A stretch of 64,000 nt of DNA, from IMG/VR virus record IMGVR_UViG_3300042463_000877, positions 1-64,000 of that record. One strand, given 5' to 3'. The DNA comes from a virus. Below, piece after piece: positions 8,901 to 17,036 of the stretch. A model generated the notes under the pieces. It did no database searches. It saw only the letters and a list, made by a program, of their open reading frames with translations, and was not told the origin of the DNA. The translations under genes were made by a program, and so were the position numbers. Within the stretch, counting starts at the first letter, position 1, and each line of letters opens with the position of its first letter.

Positions 8901-10361
8901 GTTAATGATGGAAATGATTTACAAGTAAATTTAGGTGTTTTAGCAACTGACTTAGGTTTAACTGGTGGTACATATGATGCAAATACAGGTGTTGTAACAT
9001 TTGTTAACACATCTGGAAATACAGTACAAATTTCTGGATTTACAACTGGATACACGGACACATATTTGACTGGTGCAACAAAAGTTGGTGATACATTAAC
9101 TTTAACAAATACCGATGGCTCTCAAGTTACGGCAACTGGATTTACAGATTATTTTGTAACAGGAAGTACATTAACATCTGGAAATGATAATACAAATGTA
9201 CAAACATCAACTTTAGAATATAATTTAACACCAAATGGTGGTCCGTTTACAATTGTAACTGAAAACACATACGTTACTGGTGGTACGTATGATAACGTAC
9301 TTTCACAAATTACATTTGATAGAAATGATGGAAATTCATTTAATGTTGATTTAGCAACATTAATTGATAGTGATAAATATTTAACTGGTGGTACATATAA
9401 CCCAACAATAGGTGAATTAGTATTATCACAATCAAATGGTGCTACCGATGTAAGTATTCTTGGGTTCCAAACACAAAACACATTTGTAACTGGTGGGACA
9501 TATTCAAATGGTACCTTAACTCTTGGTCAAAACAATGGTACTAATGTTACTGTACCTGGTTTCCAAAGTAATGATTTCTTTGTTACTGGTGGTACATATA
9601 ATAACGCTAACGGTTTAATCACATTAAATAGACAAAATGGCGTTGCAACTGTAAGTGGATTACCAGCTGGTTTAACATCAATTCCAACTCAAATTGTTGT
9701 TGCGGGTACAGGCTCACTTTCAACTCTTAGAACTGGATCAGCAAACATTGCTAGCGGTCCTTGTTCTGTTGTTTTAGGTAGTACAAATACTGCAGCATCT
9801 ACAGTAGCAGGTATCTTAGGTGGTATTTCAAACTCAATATCTGCAACAGGTTATGCGTCAACAATTGGTGGTGGAGCTTTTAACTGTCTAATCCAATCTT
9901 ATTCAACAATTGGTGGTGGTCAATCTAACTGTGTATTACAGTCTCACTCAAGTATTGTTGGTGGTAGATTAAATACAAACAATTCTTGTTGTAGTACAAT
10001 TGGTGGTGGTGAAAGTAACATAATTGGTACTAATGTTCCTTGGTCAACAATTAAAGGTGGTTGTGGAAACAACATTAGTAATCTTGCCTCTTATTCATCG
10101 GCCGTTGGTAGAGCAAACACAGTTTGTTTAAGTGATTCACACGTTTTAGGATGTAACATTACAACTGATCAATGTTTCACAACTTTTGTAAATAACTTTA
10201 CAGTTAATGGTGGCGGTATTTCATCTCCAAACACTTGTTCAAGAGTTACTTTAAAAAGTTTACCAACCGAAACTGAAGTTACAGCACTTCCAAGTGGTAC
10301 TGTTTATAGGTGTACAACAAGTGCGTCAGGTGGTGGTACTCAACTTTGGGTTAAACTTTAA
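5925..10361 (+). CDS. Giant tail fibre with YadA-like beta-roll repeats
   Basis: 1478 residues. Three blocks of about 14-16-residue repeats of the type GGxxNTAxGxxSxIxGG (roughly residues 24-297, 650-930 and 1275-1420) match the left-handed beta-roll of YadA/trimeric autotransporter heads. Between them are two blocks of about 30-residue repeats (YVTGGTYDNxTGxxTF...VTGF), each following a conserved VYVPxLNI linker. The C-terminus (LPSGTVYRCT...QLWVKL) resembles the tips of the two other fibres. It is probably a trimeric, elongated receptor-binding fibre. Large internal duplications are visible at DNA level. The sequence is rich in Ser, Thr and Asn exposed in loops, which would suit glycosylation by the enzymes encoded at 13.7-21.8 kb. 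It ends in a strong terminator. Confidence 0.9.
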   Translation: MSNYVIITDPVGGLTTTVRSGQTNSASALYSTVSGGRANTTSGNTGYSTIAGGRGNTANGSYSSINGGYLNRSNGLLSNIGGGCSNFANGKSSIVNGGAFNTAQSDYTIIGGGYYNTAIGLKSIVLGGDNNTACCSSSIVGGDNNIAIGCDTFIGNGRLNNLNGSYSSIVGGFGNNLNGTFANINGGCENVANGKSAIVVGGVLNSAMSDYTIVGGGYCNTAINLKSNILGGDNNTAMSGSTIVGGDNNIARGVNSFVGNGQLNKVSGNYSATIGGNGNVLTGTRSVILGGAGLTGTSADTVYVPKLNIDSIGTTTSVNNLGIDANGNVVIGGDNDIFLSASTLDNVTGVLTLINSNGSNVVQGGFVTGDNFVTGGTFNYNAGGLTLEMKNGTNVSISGLEDKYFTGVTFDTNSFDLTIGRNDGFSDTINLGVLATDLGLTGGTYNANTGVVTFINTSGNTVQISGFTTGYTDTYLTGGTFTAGNLTLTNTDGSSVLVTGFTSIDTYVTGGTYDNSTGSATFENNQGGSFVVTGFTTGATDYFTTGFTFDQSTYALTVELNNYSAYTVNLGILAGDLRVTGGTYDLNSGTATFTNNSGGTFSVTGFLTGYTDTYVTGGFYTPSTSTLTIQQQNGTVDISGIEDAVIVGGNGFSSSVRKNSGNNANGQYSTVFGVNNNANGFASTIGGGCQNQANNNSDVVAGGFVNIASGNYSFVGGGFANNNFGYMGVINGGAVNQLNGSFSTINGGCNNQTFSNYTAIGGGRSNKTCNLSDTVAGGCCNTGCGGSIAIGGGFGNKAYGFASVIGGGYCNETYNFQSSVGGGLYNSAVGNRSNVGGGSFNTSFGINNTISGGYRNTASGYRSTIGGGRCNTALNFESSILGGLRNTATGNNSVIAGGVENRAQATQSMILGGCQNVVTGNRSAVIGGQNITGTTNDTVYVPQLNIQTVGATTPVSTLGVDASGNVVSVVSQTDYFLTGLTFDNSSFILTASVNDGNDLQVNLGVLATDLGLTGGTYDANTGVVTFVNTSGNTVQISGFTTGYTDTYLTGATKVGDTLTLTNTDGSQVTATGFTDYFVTGSTLTSGNDNTNVQTSTLEYNLTPNGGPFTIVTENTYVTGGTYDNVLSQITFDRNDGNSFNVDLATLIDSDKYLTGGTYNPTIGELVLSQSNGATDVSILGFQTQNTFVTGGTYSNGTLTLGQNNGTNVTVPGFQSNDFFVTGGTYNNANGLITLNRQNGVATVSGLPAGLTSIPTQIVVAGTGSLSTLRTGSANIASGPCSVVLGSTNTAASTVAGILGGISNSISATGYASTIGGGAFNCLIQSYSTIGGGQSNCVLQSHSSIVGGRLNTNNSCCSTIGGGESNIIGTNVPWSTIKGGCGNNISNLASYSSAVGRANTVCLSDSHVLGCNITTDQCFTTFVNNFTVNGGGISSPNTCSRVTLKSLPTETEVTALPSGTVYRCTTSASGGGTQLWVKL
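7225..7360 (+). repeat. Internal duplication, copy 1 (fibre gene)
   Basis: About 136 bases coding for the TGGTYxANTGVVTF...QISGFTTGYTDTYLTG segment recur at 8941-9075 with only scattered substitutions. This is a within-gene duplication of one strand-repeat unit. Confidence 0.8.
8941..9075 (+). repeat. Internal duplication, copy 2 (fibre gene)
   Basis: Second copy of the 7225-7360 segment, about 1.7 kb downstream in the same reading frame. Long identical stretches include the codons for NTSGNTVQISGFTTGYTDTY. Confidence 0.8.
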
Positions 10362-10366
10362 TAAAA

Positions 10367-10392
10367 AAACCCCCATTTAATAGTGGGGGTTT
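10367..10392 (+). terminator. Intrinsic terminator after the 5925 fibre
   Basis: AAACCCCCA (10367-10375) pairs perfectly with TGGGGGTTT (10384-10392) around an 8-base loop. It lies 5 bases after the stop codon. The T tract is short, but the A-rich arm on the left makes it able to work in both directions. Confidence 0.75.
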
Positions 10393-10422
10393 AAACATAA
10401 ATTAAAAATAAAAAAAACAAAT

Positions 10423-13400
10423 ATGGCTTACGTTATAATTGATGACCCGGTAGGTGGGATAAACTCTACAGTTAGATGTGATAATAATAATGCTGCTAGA
10501 TGTAATTATTCAACAGTATTAGGTGGGTATTCAAACACAGCAGATAAAAACTACGGAACAATAGTTGGTGGTTTTTTTAATACAACAACTGGTTGTATGG
10601 GTGTAATTACTGGTGGTAGATGTAATAAATCAACTGGGAATAATGGAACATTTGGTTCAATTACTGGTGGTTATTGCAATACAAACACAACAAATTCATC
10701 ATCAACATTTATTGGTGGCGGAGAATTAAATACAATAAATGGCGACCTTTCAACAATTGTTGGTGGTTGTAAAAATACAATTTTAGATAGCTGTACATTT
10801 ATTGGTGGTGGTTACTTAAATGTTGCATCACAAAATTATGCTTCTGTTGTTGCTGGTTGTAACAATACTTCTTCTGGAAAATATTCGGCAATTGGTGGTG
10901 GAGAATCAAACACTGCTTCTGATTATAACACAACTGTTGGTGGTGGTTTTGAAAATGTTGCATTAAATGCTTGCTCAACCGTTGGTGGTGGAGCACAGAA
11001 TAGTGCTATTGGAGATTTTGCAATTGTTGCTGGTGGTAGATTTAACACAGCAGCCGACACAACAGCTTTTGTTGGTGGGGGTAACTCAAACATCGCAAAT
11101 TGTGATTTTACAGTTGTTGGTGGTGGAGAATACAATACGGTTGATTCTTGTGGTAGTGCAATTCTTGGTGGGTGCTGTAACACATCAGACGCAAACTTTT
11201 CTATTATTGTTGGTGGATGTAATAACGCAAACTTAGGATCTGGTTCATTTGTAGGTGGTGGATGTGGAAACACAACGGTATCAAACATTTCTGTTGTTGC
11301 AGGTGGTTCACAAAATAAAAACTACGGAACATACGCATCAATATTAGGTGGTTTATCAAATGAAACTTATTCTGATGGTACAACAATTGCCGGTGGACAA
11401 TTTAATACAGTAATAGGATTTAATAGTAATATTGCCGGTGGATATAGTAATACAGTTTCTGGTTATTGTTCTGCAATTGCCGGTGGTGCTAATAACATAG
11501 TTATTGGTGATTGCTCAATGGTATTTTCAAATAACTCTACTTTACAAGCAGATAGGAGTGTTATTTTAGGTGGACAAAATATTTCTGGAACAACAGATGA
11601 TACTGTTTATGTACCAGGATTAAATATAGGTATTATTAGTACTGGTACGTCAATAAATGATTTGGGTATTGATGCTCAAGGTAATGTTGTTGTTGGTGGA
11701 GGAATTGGTTCTGGACCTTATGAAATTGGTTCTGGGGTAGATTCAACACAAAGAATTGGTACATTAAATGACGCTCTTGGTAACTTTTCACTTGTTAGTG
11801 GAGGTTTTCAAAATACATCGTATACTAACTTTTCAACAATAAGTGGTGGTTATGGAAATAAAGCAGGGATAAAAAATACTGTTAGTAATTACTACAATAC
11901 AGTATATACCGGAGGAACCTTTAATGGTATATACGGTGGTATTACACCAACATCAACTGTTTCTGGATATGGTACGGGTGCGGTATTTAATTTTACTTTT
12001 AATACAGGTTCTTTTTCATCTCTTAATATTGTATCTGGTGGTTCTAATTATGTTAATGGTGATACATTATTTTTTGATGGAACTAATTTTAGTGGTGTAT
12101 CAGGTACTGATGATGTTACATTACAAATAAACACAAATTCAGGACCTTTTTCATTTGTTGGTGGTGGTTGTAATAATGCTTCATTGGGTGAATACTCGAC
12201 TGTGAGCGGTGGATATAGTAATTTTGCAACAGGTTATGCGTCAACAATTGCCGGAGGTTGTGGAAATACAGCATCAGCTTTTTACTCAACTGTAAGTGGT
12301 GGATATTGTAACACATCAAGTGGAATTCGTTCAAATGTAAGTGGTGGTGATTGTAACACAGCAAGTGGAGATATTTCAACTGTAAGTGGTGGTGGTTGTA
12401 ATAATGCAAGTGGGATTAGTTCAACAGTAAGTGGTGGAATTCGTAATGAATCAAGTAATACATTTTCAACCGTAAGTGGTGGCTATAAAAACACAGCAAG
12501 TAATCCATTTTCATTTATTGGTGGTGGAGAATTTAATACAACAAGTGGGAATTATTCAACAGTAAGTGGTGGTTATCAAAACACAGCACGTACTATTGGT
12601 TCATCAATTGGTGGTGGTAAAGTAAACATTGCAGGTATAAACGGAACTGTAAGTAATTATTATAATTTAAATACAAGTGGATCAACAACAACTGGTATTT
12701 TTCCGGGAGTATCTTCTTCATTTACAACTAGTGTTAACGGTTTTGGCTCTTTGTTTAACTTTAACTTGACCGCAGGTGTTGTTAACAGCATTACCATTTC
12801 AGCGGCTGGTCAAAACTATATTGATGGTGATTTTTTATTATTTGACGGAACATTGTTTGGTGGAACTTCTGGTGTTGATGATATATCATTCCTTGTATCA
12901 ACAACTGATTATAATTTTGCAACCGTAGGTGGTGGTTGTGGTAACAGAGCAAGTAATACATTTTCAACCGTAAGTGGTGGAGTTTCAAACACAACAAGTG
13001 GTTGTTATTCAACCGTAAGTGGGGGGCGATGTAACACTGCAATTGGTTATCACTCAAATATAAATGGTGGACGACAAAATACAGCAAGTGGTAATAATTC
13101 AACCGTAAGTGGTGGTTATTTTAACTTATCAAGTGGAGATATTTCAACTGTAGGTGGTGGTTTATATAACACATCAAGTGGAGTTTATTCAACCGTAAGT
13201 GGTGGACGATGTAACACATCAATCGGAGGTTATTCTGTAATTGGCGGCGGACAACAAAACACATCAAGTGGAACTAATTCAACCGTAAGTGGTGGACGAT
13301 GTAACACATCAAGTGGAACTAATTCAACCGTAAGTGGTGGTTATCAAAACACTATAACAACACAATATTCTGGTATTCTTGGTGGATCCGGAAATACAGT

Positions 13401-13572
13401 TTCACACAATTGCTCATTTATTGTTGGTTATGGAATTACAACAAGTTGTCCAAATACAACATATGTAAACTGTTTAAGTATTATTGATTTACCAACTAGT
13501 TCTGCTGGTTTACCTTCAAAATCCGTTTACTACTGTCCAACAGATTTAAATAGAATATATTTTGTTCCTTAA
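10423..13572 (+). CDS. Second giant beta-roll tail fibre
   Basis: 1049 residues. The N-terminus (MAYVIIDDPVGGINSTVR) parallels that of the preceding fibre (MSNYVIITDPVGGLTTTVR), so the two are paralogues with the same attachment end. Nearly the whole protein is GGxxNTASGxxSTVSGG beta-roll repeat, interrupted by one VYVPGLNI linker and by two copies of a non-repeat insert of about 90 residues (nt about 11868-12150 and 12640-12912). The inserts have the signature YVNGDTLFFDG...DDVTLQI. The C-terminus (LPTSSAGLPSKSVYYC) matches the tip of the 23598 fibre (IPTSSVGLAPGTVW). A role in host binding is likely. No TATTTAT element is seen in the short gap after the 10367 terminator, so its promoter is unclear. 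Confidence 0.9.
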   Translation: MAYVIIDDPVGGINSTVRCDNNNAARCNYSTVLGGYSNTADKNYGTIVGGFFNTTTGCMGVITGGRCNKSTGNNGTFGSITGGYCNTNTTNSSSTFIGGGELNTINGDLSTIVGGCKNTILDSCTFIGGGYLNVASQNYASVVAGCNNTSSGKYSAIGGGESNTASDYNTTVGGGFENVALNACSTVGGGAQNSAIGDFAIVAGGRFNTAADTTAFVGGGNSNIANCDFTVVGGGEYNTVDSCGSAILGGCCNTSDANFSIIVGGCNNANLGSGSFVGGGCGNTTVSNISVVAGGSQNKNYGTYASILGGLSNETYSDGTTIAGGQFNTVIGFNSNIAGGYSNTVSGYCSAIAGGANNIVIGDCSMVFSNNSTLQADRSVILGGQNISGTTDDTVYVPGLNIGIISTGTSINDLGIDAQGNVVVGGGIGSGPYEIGSGVDSTQRIGTLNDALGNFSLVSGGFQNTSYTNFSTISGGYGNKAGIKNTVSNYYNTVYTGGTFNGIYGGITPTSTVSGYGTGAVFNFTFNTGSFSSLNIVSGGSNYVNGDTLFFDGTNFSGVSGTDDVTLQINTNSGPFSFVGGGCNNASLGEYSTVSGGYSNFATGYASTIAGGCGNTASAFYSTVSGGYCNTSSGIRSNVSGGDCNTASGDISTVSGGGCNNASGISSTVSGGIRNESSNTFSTVSGGYKNTASNPFSFIGGGEFNTTSGNYSTVSGGYQNTARTIGSSIGGGKVNIAGINGTVSNYYNLNTSGSTTTGIFPGVSSSFTTSVNGFGSLFNFNLTAGVVNSITISAAGQNYIDGDFLLFDGTLFGGTSGVDDISFLVSTTDYNFATVGGGCGNRASNTFSTVSGGVSNTTSGCYSTVSGGRCNTAIGYHSNINGGRQNTASGNNSTVSGGYFNLSSGDISTVGGGLYNTSSGVYSTVSGGRCNTSIGGYSVIGGGQQNTSSGTNSTVSGGRCNTSSGTNSTVSGGYQNTITTQYSGILGGSGNTVSHNCSFIVGYGITTSCPNTTYVNCLSIIDLPTSSAGLPSKSVYYCPTDLNRIYFVP
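12181..13350 (+). repeat. Tandem beta-roll coding repeats
   Basis: About 42-48-base coding units with recurring blocks such as TCAACCGTAAGTGGTGG and AACACATCAAGTGG. Units are nearly identical to those in the third fibre; for example, 12351-12394 equals 26003-26046 over 44 bases. The insert at about 12640-12912 interrupts the array. Confidence 0.85.
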
Positions 13573-13595
13573 TAACAAATTATAAAATTTTTAAT

Positions 13596-13622
13596 AACCC
13601 CAATTTTAAAACAGTTGGGGTT
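13596..13622 (+). terminator. Intrinsic terminator after the second fibre
   Basis: AACCCCAA (13596-13603) pairs with TTGGGGTT (13615-13622) around an 11-base loop and is followed by CTTTATTTTT. It separates the fibre genes from the glycosyltransferase island. Confidence 0.8.
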
Positions 13623-13657
13623 CTTTATTTTTATAATGTTTTTTTTATACTTGAGGT

Positions 13658-14401
13658 ATGTTTGTAACTGTATGTAATAAAGATTATCTTATAGGATTTG
13701 AGGTAATGTTAAAATCGTTAATAGATAATAACCCAAGAGTTGTTAGTGAAAAATTACCATTTGTAATCATCACAAATGATTTAACACCAGAAGATTTAGT
13801 CGCCTCAAGAAGAATGTACAATAATATACACATAAAAAGATTTGACACCGAAAAATATTCTGAAATAGAAAAACTAAAAGAAAAACAAATGTCTTTTGGT
13901 GATTATACTAAATATGAAATTTTTTCATTAACTGAATTTAACAAAATTATATTTTTAGATTCAGATGTTGTTATTTTAGGAAACATTGATTATCTAATTG
14001 ATTTTGATGGTGATATTGGTGGTGTTAGAGATTTATATATTGACCAATACAACACAGGTGTTCTTGTTATCTCAAAAAAATATTTATCTGAAAAAATAAC
14101 AGATGATTTAATACATCTTACAACAATATATGGGATTACAGAACATCTGGACCAAGATATTATTAATAATTATTTTTATGATGAAATAACTGAAATACCA
14201 GTATCATATAATTACTTAAAAACATATTCAAAAGAAATATTCAAAAATACAGGACTACCAAAACATATTAAAATTTTACACTACATTGTAAAAAAACCTT
14301 GGCAACAAAAACCATTGGTGTATTTGGAAGAAGGTACAATCTGGCAAGAAAGATATTGGTTTGAATATTACTCTAAACTTTTAAAATATAAAAATGGTTA
14401 A
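13658..14401 (+). CDS. GT8-family glycosyltransferase
   Basis: 247 residues with the GT-A fold of family GT8 (glycogenin/LgtC type), which transfers a sugar from a nucleotide-sugar. The start MFVTVCNKDYLIGFEVMLKS is the nucleotide-binding strand. NKIIFLDSDVVILGNI holds the metal-binding DxD (D101-S-D103), QYNTGVLVIS is the NTG acceptor-side motif, LDQD (164-167) is the usual second acidic motif, and IKILHYIVKKPW carries the C-terminal metal-binding His (H208). It is the first gene of the island after the terminator at 13596. The sequence TTGAGG before the ATG is one of the few Shine-Dalgarno-like sites here. It overlaps the next gene by 8 bases. The acceptor is unknown; fibre protein or host surface glycan are both possible. 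Confidence 0.85.
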   Translation: MFVTVCNKDYLIGFEVMLKSLIDNNPRVVSEKLPFVIITNDLTPEDLVASRRMYNNIHIKRFDTEKYSEIEKLKEKQMSFGDYTKYEIFSLTEFNKIIFLDSDVVILGNIDYLIDFDGDIGGVRDLYIDQYNTGVLVISKKYLSEKITDDLIHLTTIYGITEHLDQDIINNYFYDEITEIPVSYNYLKTYSKEIFKNTGLPKHIKILHYIVKKPWQQKPLVYLEEGTIWQERYWFEYYSKLLKYKNG

Positions 14402-15311
14402 AAGACATTACGACAATTCTGAGTTGATGAACTATAAAGAAAGAGAGCCAAACTTAGAAACCTTTGAAGGAAAAGAATTATTATTACACTTTGACTCATT
14501 TTGTTTAGGTGATACAATTTGTTTTTCATCTTTGATGGATGCTTTTATGGATTATCACAAACCAAAGTACGTTTGGGTTACAACTTTTTTTCCACACCTA
14601 TTAAAATCAAATAGACCAGACTATGAGTTTATTAACGCAAATGAAAGTGGTTTTTTAGAAATTGATAAACTAGTTGATGTTGGTTATGATAAAAATAATA
14701 TGGCACACACTTTAGGTGGTATGTTTTATGCTGCTAAAGATACAATGCGATTACCGCAAGAAACAAAACCAGGTAAATGTCCAGTAATTCCAAAACTAAG
14801 AACAATAGACCCAAATAAAATTACTATGGGTCCAGAAACAATTAAAGAAATTTCACAATGGAAATATAATGGGAATGAGGGTTGGCAAACAATTGTAAAT
14901 TCATTACATAATGTAGGTTACAACGTTTATAACATTTCTTATGAAAATACAATGAATTTAGAAAATGTTATTGGTTTTCACGGTCACGATGATTTAAATG
15001 TTGCAATTGACCATATTGTTAGTTCAAGGTTCTTTGTTGGTTTATCTTCAGGTCTTTCTTGGCTTGCTTGGGCCTATGACGTACCAGTTGTTATGATTTC
15101 AAATTTTACAAAAAGTCAAAACGAATTTGATTGTTTTAGAGTCACAAACCCTTATGTTTGTAATGGATGTTTTAATATGTTTCCAAATATAAAAACTAAA
15201 TGTCCAATATTTTTAGGAACAGAAAGAGAAAACGAATGTCACACAAAAATAAAACCAAAAATGGTAATAGATAAGATTAACGAAGCAATTATCTTTACTA
15301 ACAAAAATTAA
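14394..15311 (+). CDS. Autotransporter heptosyltransferase-like GT (four-Cys finger)
   Basis: 305 residues. It resembles the bacterial autotransporter heptosyltransferase family (TibC/AAH type; strand-loop-strand O-heptosyltransferases). The C-terminal GT-B half reads FFVGLSSGLSWLAWAYDVPV, then VMISNFT and a cysteine finger C256-x2-C259-x10-C270-x11-C282. In TibC-type enzymes a CxxC...C...C set binds iron and is a family hallmark. Those enzymes glycosylate serines in the repeat loops of AIDA-I/TibA autotransporters in the cytoplasm. Here the gene directly follows two phage fibres made of adhesin-like repeats, which are plausible substrates. It overlaps the GT8 gene by 8 bases. The family call rests on motifs and the finger; the donor sugar cannot be read from sequence. 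Confidence 0.75.
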   Translation: MVKRHYDNSELMNYKEREPNLETFEGKELLLHFDSFCLGDTICFSSLMDAFMDYHKPKYVWVTTFFPHLLKSNRPDYEFINANESGFLEIDKLVDVGYDKNNMAHTLGGMFYAAKDTMRLPQETKPGKCPVIPKLRTIDPNKITMGPETIKEISQWKYNGNEGWQTIVNSLHNVGYNVYNISYENTMNLENVIGFHGHDDLNVAIDHIVSSRFFVGLSSGLSWLAWAYDVPVVMISNFTKSQNEFDCFRVTNPYVCNGCFNMFPNIKTKCPIFLGTERENECHTKIKPKMVIDKINEAIIFTNKN

Positions 15312-15327
15312 AAATTATAATCTTATT

Positions 15328-16212
15328 ATGGAAAAAAAATATAGTATATTTCATTTAGAAGGTGGTTTAGGAAAACACGTTCTATCAACTGCTGTTGCAA
15401 AATGTATAAAAAACAATCACCCAGATAGGGAATTAATTATTGTCTGTGCTTACCCAGAAATATTTTTAAATTTAGATTTTATTGATAGAGTATATAGAAT
15501 TGGTATGACACCATATTTTTATGATGATTACATTAAAGATAAAGATAGTTTAATTTTTAAACACGAACCTTATTTTACAACAGACCACATCCAAAAAAAG
15601 TTACCATTAATTATGAATTGGTGTAAACTTTTTGGTTTAGAATATAACGGTGAAATGCCATCACTTTCATTTAATTTAAGACAACAACAAGTTGCATTTA
15701 ATAAATGGAAAAGAGAAAAACCTGTAATGGTCATTCAAACAAACGGTGGTCCATTACAAGAACAGCCATATCCATATTCTTGGACAAGGGATATTCCTTT
15801 TGATGTTGCTCAAAAAATTGTTGACCACTTTTCACAATATTATCACATAATTCAAATTTGTAGAGACCAAACAAATGTTTTACAAAATGTTGAGGCTCAC
15901 GTAGAACCTATGTCTAATATGGAATTATTTTCATTATTAGCTTATGCTCAAAAAAGATTATTAATTGATTCTTGTTTACAACATGCGGCAGCTGCTATGG
16001 GTCTACCATCAACCATATTGTGGATTGGTACATCACCAAAAGTATTTGGTTATCCATTACACACAAACATTATAGCAGAACTACCAACAACAGTTAAGTT
16101 ACCAGATAGTTACTTATTTGATTACAACTTTAATGGTACAATACACGAATGTCCTTTATTTGATACAAACATCTTTAATATAAACGAAATAATAGAAACA
16201 CTAAAAAATTAA
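15328..16212 (+). CDS. GT9-like (heptosyltransferase-fold) glycosyltransferase
   Basis: 294 residues. The start IFHLEGGLGKHVLSTAVAKC is the GT-B N-terminal loop of GT9-like proteins. VMVIQTNGG opens the second Rossmann domain, and FSLLAYAQKRLLIDSCLQHA with AAAMGLPSTILWIGT is the nucleotide-sugar site with the 'D..x.H.A...G.P....' pattern typical of GT9. The last 40 residues are less conserved. It sits between the heptosyltransferase-like gene and the sulfotransferase (16- and 3-base gaps), so it is co-transcribed. It probably adds a further sugar to the same glycan as its neighbours. Donor and acceptor are unknown. Confidence 0.75.
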   Translation: MEKKYSIFHLEGGLGKHVLSTAVAKCIKNNHPDRELIIVCAYPEIFLNLDFIDRVYRIGMTPYFYDDYIKDKDSLIFKHEPYFTTDHIQKKLPLIMNWCKLFGLEYNGEMPSLSFNLRQQQVAFNKWKREKPVMVIQTNGGPLQEQPYPYSWTRDIPFDVAQKIVDHFSQYYHIIQICRDQTNVLQNVEAHVEPMSNMELFSLLAYAQKRLLIDSCLQHAAAAMGLPSTILWIGTSPKVFGYPLHTNIIAELPTTVKLPDSYLFDYNFNGTIHECPLFDTNIFNINEIIETLKN

Positions 16213-16215
16213 ATT

Positions 16216-17034
16216 ATGGTAGAAAAAATATTTTTCCAAAGTTCATTACCAAGAGCTGGATCAACATTACTTCAAAATGTTATGGGACAAAATCCAGAGT
16301 TTTACGTAACACCAACATCTGGTGTTTTAGAATTAGTTTATGCTGCAAGAGCAAACTACACTTCATCACCTGAGTTTAAAGCACAAGATTCAGAATTAAT
16401 GAAACAAGGTTTTCTAAACTTTTGTAATCAAGGTATGTTAGGTTTTTTTAATGGTGTAACAGATAAACCATATGTTTTAGATAAAAGTAGAGGTTGGGGT
16501 ATTCATTATGGGTTTTTAAATTCTTTTTATCCAGAACCAAAGATTATTTGTATGGTAAGAGACTTACGTGGAATCTTTGCCTCAATGGAAAAGAATTTTA
16601 GAAAGAGTCAACATATGGATTCTGGTGTTGTTAATCACGCGCAAATGCAAGGAACTACAACAGAAAAAAGAATTGATATTTGGTCACAATCACAACCAGT
16701 TGGTTTGGCTGTCGAAAGACTTTATCAAATCTTCAAAGAAGGTATTAATCATAAAATGTTATTTGTTAAATTCGAAGACTTCACTTCAAATCCAAAAAAA
16801 GAAATGGAAAGAATTTATAAATATCTTGAGTTACCATACTTTGAACACGACTTTGATAATGTTACACAAATAACACAAGAAGATGATTCTGTTTATGGAA
16901 TTTATGGTGACCATAATATTAAATCTAAAATTGAACCATTAAAATTAGATTATAAAGAAGTTCTTGGAACACCAGCTTGTAACTGGATAAAACAAAAACA
17001 TCAATGGTTTTACGACCAATTCGGTTATTTTTGA
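16216..17034 (+). CDS. PAPS-dependent sulfotransferase
   Basis: 272 residues. Sulfotransferases move the sulfuryl group of PAPS to a hydroxyl or amine. The 5'-phosphosulfate loop is at the N-terminus (FFQSSLPRAGSTLLQNVM, residues 6-23), with the usual R-x-G-[ST]-T order. The 3'-phosphate site is KIICMVRDLRGIFASM (109-124), with Arg115 and Ser123 in the expected places. KFEDFTSNPKKEMERIYKYL is the characteristic 'yEdl..dP...+..i..fL' segment. It is followed at once by an APS kinase that makes PAPS. It is likely to sulfate a glycan or tyrosine-like acceptor made or exposed by the adjoining glycosyltransferases. Confidence 0.88.
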   Translation: MVEKIFFQSSLPRAGSTLLQNVMGQNPEFYVTPTSGVLELVYAARANYTSSPEFKAQDSELMKQGFLNFCNQGMLGFFNGVTDKPYVLDKSRGWGIHYGFLNSFYPEPKIICMVRDLRGIFASMEKNFRKSQHMDSGVVNHAQMQGTTTEKRIDIWSQSQPVGLAVERLYQIFKEGINHKMLFVKFEDFTSNPKKEMERIYKYLELPYFEHDFDNVTQITQEDDSVYGIYGDHNIKSKIEPLKLDYKEVLGTPACNWIKQKHQWFYDQFGYF

Positions 17035-17036
17035 TT

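Noticed and set aside
7061-9481. Several minus-strand open frames of 70-145 codons opposite the giant fibres (for example 7061-7498, 8846-9061, 9149-9481)
   Set aside because: They mirror the repeat codons of the fibre gene, have repetitive Pro/Val or His/Leu composition and no promoter or start context. They are shadows of the real frame.
12181-13350. Regular repeats resembling a CRISPR array
   Set aside because: The repeats are in-frame coding units of the beta-roll with no unique spacers and no cas genes.
17004-17036. Earlier ATG for APS kinase
   Set aside because: It lies inside the sulfotransferase gene and would add 11 residues unlike the family; the ATG at 17037 follows the stop by two bases.
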